Assembly (NCBI GenBank): GCA_030280995.1
Contig: JASXTE010000017.1
Span: 2,764,001 to 2,828,000 of the forward strand
Reading direction: 5' to 3'
From: Hemileia vastatrix
Lineage: Eukaryota > Basidiomycota > Pucciniomycetes > Pucciniales > Zaghouaniaceae
DNA length: 64,000 nt
Shown: positions 59,811 to 64,000 of the stretch, one piece after another
Layout: every line of letters begins with the position of its first letter
Numbering within the stretch: position 1 is the stretch's first letter
The notes under the pieces: model-generated
The model's input: the letters and a program-made list of their open reading frames with translations, nothing else
Database searches by the model: none
Told to the model about the DNA's origin: nothing
Made by a program: the position numbers and the translations under genes

Positions 59811-62398
59811 TAGTAATATCTTAAATTATTTCAGCATTTTCCACTGAAGATAAATCCAATACACATTCTTAAGATATATTATCTAAATAATGGACATCCT
59901 GTTCTAACATTAAAACATCTTTAACAGAGTCATTGCCATAGGAGATATTACTTTCACAATCACTAGAAGAATTATTGACATCAATTTAAGCTTCATCAGT
60001 GTCTTCATTTTGTTCAACAAGATGAATTTTCTTGTCACAAACATGACCCTTTTGCCATGGTTTGTTACATTTATAACAAGTATTTGTTGCATATTTTTTA
60101 GGTGCAACTGGGGAAGAGGGTTTACCAGATTTTTCTGGGAGCTTTGTAGAAGGTTTATTCTGATCATTATAAGATTTACCAAGGTAATTCTTTGGTTCAT
60201 ATCTATGGTTGAGTAGTACCTCATTACAGATATTAATGGAAGAAGAATTATCCCTTACATGCTCAGTTCTAGCTACAATTAAATCTCTAAGAGAATTTGG
60301 TAATTTATACAAGATTTTATCTCTCCAAATATCATAATCCATCTTTGGATCAATTTCTCTTAGGATTTTTGTTACTTTCATAAGAAAAACAATGGGCTTT
60401 TCAACAGAGGAGGATACATATCTAGTATTCTCATACAGTCTTTGCTGAGCTGACCTGAATTTTGAACTACCAAACTTATTCTCAATCAAGGATTTCCAAT
60501 CATTCCATGTATAATGATTGTTATCTAAAAGGACAGATTCATACCACATCAAGGCTACATTGGAAAATAAAGAAATTAGCTTAGAAACAATTTTCTCATC
60601 AGGTAGTTTATAAGATCTCTTTAAATTAACAATTCTTTGGATAAAGTGTTGCCAACCAGAAGAAGAATCATCATCAAAGGTAGGATATTGGTCCAACTTA
60701 GGCCAATTTTTCTGACTACTGGGATGGTTCATTTTTTGTTTTGAATTATTCATCACTAATAATTCCTGAAGTTTAGCCAGGTGTTCAGAAATTTCATTAT
60801 TTACAGAAACAGCTGGTGCATGACCATCACAAGATTTTTTGCTAGTAGCAAAAGATTTTACAGACTCATTGTCAGTTTGTTTAATGGCTGAAATATGAGG
60901 AAGAAAGGAGGAACTCTGCTCAGGTTCTTTTTCTTTATTTTTATGCAGCTTATGGACAGCATTCTCATTAATACCATTATTGATGGTTAAGGTTGAGATT
61001 TTTTCCTGCAGGTCAGACACATAGTTTCTTATCCTTGGAATTTCAGACATCTGGTCATTTACTTTCGCAAGAGATAAAACATTTCTGTCCACAGAAACTG
61101 TGTGTTTGGCACTTAGTGCATGGAAATCATTCTTTATCTTTTTAAACTCATTTTGTAGAGACTTTATTTCACTTTTTAATGAATAATTTTCTTCAATAAG
61201 GGGTTTCAATTCACTCAAGGTTTTATGTAGATTGATATTTTTATCTGAGATAGCTCTATGGTCACTCCTTATATGTTTTTGTTGGCTAAGAAAAATATTC
61301 AAGGTTTCTTTGATTTTAAAATAAGCTTTATCCTGTACAGAAGAACTTACTTTACATTGCAAGTGCAAATTATTTAATCTATCATTCTCATGGATTAACA
61401 CATCTCTCAAATGTTTGTCTTTCACAACATTAAAATCAAGGGTTTCTTTCAATATTTCCTCAGAAGTTTTCTCAGTTAAGGTATAGACTTCAGGGGAAAC
61501 AGAATCATTCTTAATTGAAAGAGAAGGATTAATTAAAGAAGTAGAAGTCAAATGTAAAGGTTCATCAAATGATAATTTGCTAATTACATTAATAGGGCTA
61601 CTAGTTACAGGAAGCTGTCTTTTAACAGGTTTAACTGTTCTTTCACCATTCTCAATAATATTACCTGCAGAAGAAGACTTATTAGAAAACATTCCCAAGT
61701 GACTATCAACCAAATTACTTACCATGGCAGAGGAGGAAACTTCCCCTGAGATAGATTTTGGATTGGGCTTGGGCCTTCTTTCTCCTGCCTTGTTGGTAAG
61801 GATGAGGAGGAGGATGGAAATTGGGTGTTCTGGATGGGTCAGGCTGATGATGAGGAGGATGTTGCACATTCTGCTGGTAGTGACTTATTAGATAATCCCA
61901 TTTCCATTTCTCTACTTCCAGAGTACTTTGATTTTGGGTGAAGGAGCTGGGGGGCTGCAAAGGTTGAGCCTGAAACTGAGGCTGATTGGGAGGCAACTGA
62001 GGAGGGGCCTGGGCCTGATTTTGGTTCCTGAGTTCCTGAACTTGATCCCACAAGGTGTCTACTTTTGCCTTGTATTTCATGTTTTCTGTCTTCAGTTCTT
62101 TGATGTGACTGGACAGATTGCTGATTTTCTGGGGCAGAGGAAGTTTTTTTATTTTGAATCCTTTTGGAAGACCTTCTTGAGGTACTGGAGGTTTTACTTC
62201 CTTCTGTTGTGCTGGGGGAAGGGGTTTTGATTTGTTTACTTCTCCTGTCATTTCCACATCCTGAATTATGTGAATTTTTCTTGTTAGCATAATATTTTTA
62301 TGTTCAACTTTAGAAGAACTCACAGTATCAGCATCATAATCAATTTCAATTTCATCCACTTGCATGTTATCCATACTCTCAGCCAATTTGTTGGACAT
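59811..62398 (-). pseudogene. gag of A3
   Basis: ATG 62398 (MSNKLAESMDN). Acidic N-terminus, Pro/Gln-rich segment, long coiled coil (about 61500-60950), Gag domain (about 60700-60230), knuckle CX2CX7HXC (CYKCNKPWQKGHVC) near 60083-60042. One shift near 61790. Stops at 59986-59984, 59871 and 59823 precede protease. From about 61870 it is in one frame with protease and RT, showing that Gag-Pol is one ancestral ORF. Confidence 0.86.
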
Positions 62399-63095
62399 AA
62401 TAGTTGGAAGATTAATTAATTTCTTAAAAAAAATTAATAAAATTTAGTTAATAATTTGCTTAAAATATTTAAAAAAAAATTTATTAATTAAATTATATAA
62501 AAAAATTTTTTTTAATATAAAGTAATATTTATAAAAAATAATTAATAATATGGACTGCAAAGGAAAATTGGAAATAAAAAATTAAGTTATTTTCAACCAA
62601 TTAATTAAATTACCAAAATTAAAGATGGCAATATATGGGACTAAGTAAAAAGTACTATTTAAGTCAACCAAAATTAAACAAAAATTAATAATAATAAAAA
62701 TAATTTAATAATTCAATTTTTATTAATAATAATGTTAATTTCTTCTAGGACTAAGAGGAATTAAACACTCTATAATGGTCAACTAGGAAAAAAAAATATA
62801 TTATAAATGTACACTTACACTCAGTGACTCAGCACAAGGCCACAATCACTGTTATTGCAGTAAAAAATCTAGTATAAGAGTTGATAGGAGCAAAGGTTGA
62901 CTTACAGTAGTGATCGTTAAATCACCCACAAAAATATATAACCTTTAAGAATATATAAACCTAAAAGTTAGATCCCCAGTTCGATTCACCTTTGCGGAAA
63001 AAGTTCTACTTTTTGTGCAAGGTGGTCCGTGCGTTATGACGTTTGTCCAAAAAGTTGTAAAAGTCGATTGTCAATTATTCGGAAGGGTCCCCAAT
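62399..63095 (-). other. A3 leader with putative primer-binding site
   Basis: Noncoding, AT-rich, counterpart of 10054-10722. Immediately after the LTR the minus strand reads ATTGGGGACCCTTCC; TGGGGACCC is a plausible tRNA-complementary start. No gene supported. Confidence 0.6.
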
Positions 63096-64000
63096 TGTTG
63101 GCGGGTCTTCTAGAAGAAGGTGAAAAGAAGGTAGAAGGGGAAATAAAAAAAGGAACTGAATTAAAGAAGTATATAATTTTAGTAATAGAAAATTTAAAAG
63201 ACTTTTAATAAAAATGGACAAGGATCAATGTGGTTAATAAAGTAAGTACTGTTTATTCTCTCTGTTCAATTATCAACTTTTAATACTAAAATATTCTTAT
63301 CACAACCTTTAATATTTTATTTTATTACTTAAATAGGCAGACGCGCAGTTTAAATAGTTGTAAATAAAGTGAATTTTATAGTGTAATTAAAAAATATGTT
63401 GAATAGTAAGTGATGAGCATAAATGAAATAACACAAGGCCTTTTATAGGCAAAGGGACCAATGAGGCGCTACCACTGAGTACATACAAAATAATAATAGG
63501 ATGAAACAAAAGATAAAAGAAAATAATTGAAACATAACAATGGAGAGAAAAAGATGAAACAAGTAAGTAAAATCCCAATTAAGAAAACAATTTTCACGCA
63601 ACCATTTCCCAAATCATTTAAGTAATATAGTGAGTAATTAAACAATCTCTGAGACATGAGAACCATGTGAAAAAGTAATCAAATCAATTGTAACAATATT
63701 TTTTATAGATTTTTTAAGTGAAGCAAATGGAATGTTTTGACGCAACAAAATATTGTAATCAATTTTAGTGTTAGTCTGTAGAAAATTAATAAATTGTTTT
63801 GACTATGTAATAACTAGTTGAAACAAGTAATTAATTTTTCTACTGAACCAAATTTAGAATTTTAAATTTATTATAATTATTATAATGCATTTAATATTCA
63901 TCACAAATAAGGGTCAAAAAACAATGTCAATAATTATGGATAATTTTGAATATGAAAAGGGTTAAATTATATATTTAAAATTAATGTAATTACAATATAA
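63096..64000 (-). repeat. 5' LTR of A3, partial at window end
   Basis: Colinear with 55003-55900. Its inner end on the minus strand reads CGCCAACA where the 3' LTR ends GGCTGACA, with several changes in the last 15 bases. The outer part is beyond the window. Confidence 0.9.

Larger units (their letters stand above)
55003..64000 (-). mobile_element. Gypsy copy A3 on minus strand, 5' LTR runs off the window
   Basis: From right to left: partial 5' LTR (64000-63096), leader, gag, pro-pol, 3' LTR (56198-55003). LTRs are near-identical over the shared 900 bp. The insertion splits the A4 tail at 55002. The target duplication cannot be checked because the right end is outside. Confidence 0.92.

Overview
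The window is a stack of transposable elements with no recognisable host gene. It is strongly AT-rich and contains Ty3/gypsy-type LTR retrotransposons with chromodomain or chromo-like tails, a TIR DNA element and a satellite array. The Gag types (including a CX2CX3HX4C zinc knuckle), the spliceosomal intron and the dense nesting suggest a fungus, probably a basidiomycete with a large repeat-rich genome such as a rust. That placement rests on remembered family resemblance and is inference.

Layout. Copy A1 (1-2214) is a 3'-truncated gypsy remnant interrupted by one terminus of a TIR element (2215-2265), which is itself cut by gypsy copy B1 (2266-9343). B1 has lost its 3' end and abuts a 5'-truncated LTR of gypsy copy A2 (9344-18054). 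After A2 comes an older, more divergent A-type element, A4, present in pieces (18055-18338, 49188-49259, 50072-55002). A4 is split by a 30.8-kb TIR element (18339-49187, 3-bp duplication AAT), by a solo LTR (49260-50066, 5-bp duplication GAAAG) and by the reverse-strand element A3 (55003 to beyond 64000).

The TIR element encodes no transposase that I can see. Its body is a tandem satellite of about 607 bp carrying palindromes up to 46 bp. The satellite is interrupted by gypsy copy B2 (22644-43034, minus strand), and B2's pol gene is interrupted by gypsy element C (25961-37892, plus strand, two LTRs of 1116 bp). The insertion order A4, then TIR element, then B2, then C is read directly from the nested boundaries.

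Three things go beyond ordinary retrotransposon annotation. First, B elements carry an antisense gene between pol and the 3' LTR. It has a phase-0 intron conserved in two copies and, in the copy that keeps its 5' end, a Zn2Cys6-like cysteine array. Second, element C contains about 25 copies of a 22-nt motif: a small stem-loop with variable stem followed by TAAACTG. The motif lies in frame inside pol, around the pol stop codon and through the 3' region. Third, the TIR element is a large non-autonomous transposon made of palindromic satellite.

Nearly all retroelement ORFs carry stops or frameshifts. Several stops look like CpG-to-TpG decay (CGA to TGA), so I mark most coding entries as pseudogenes.
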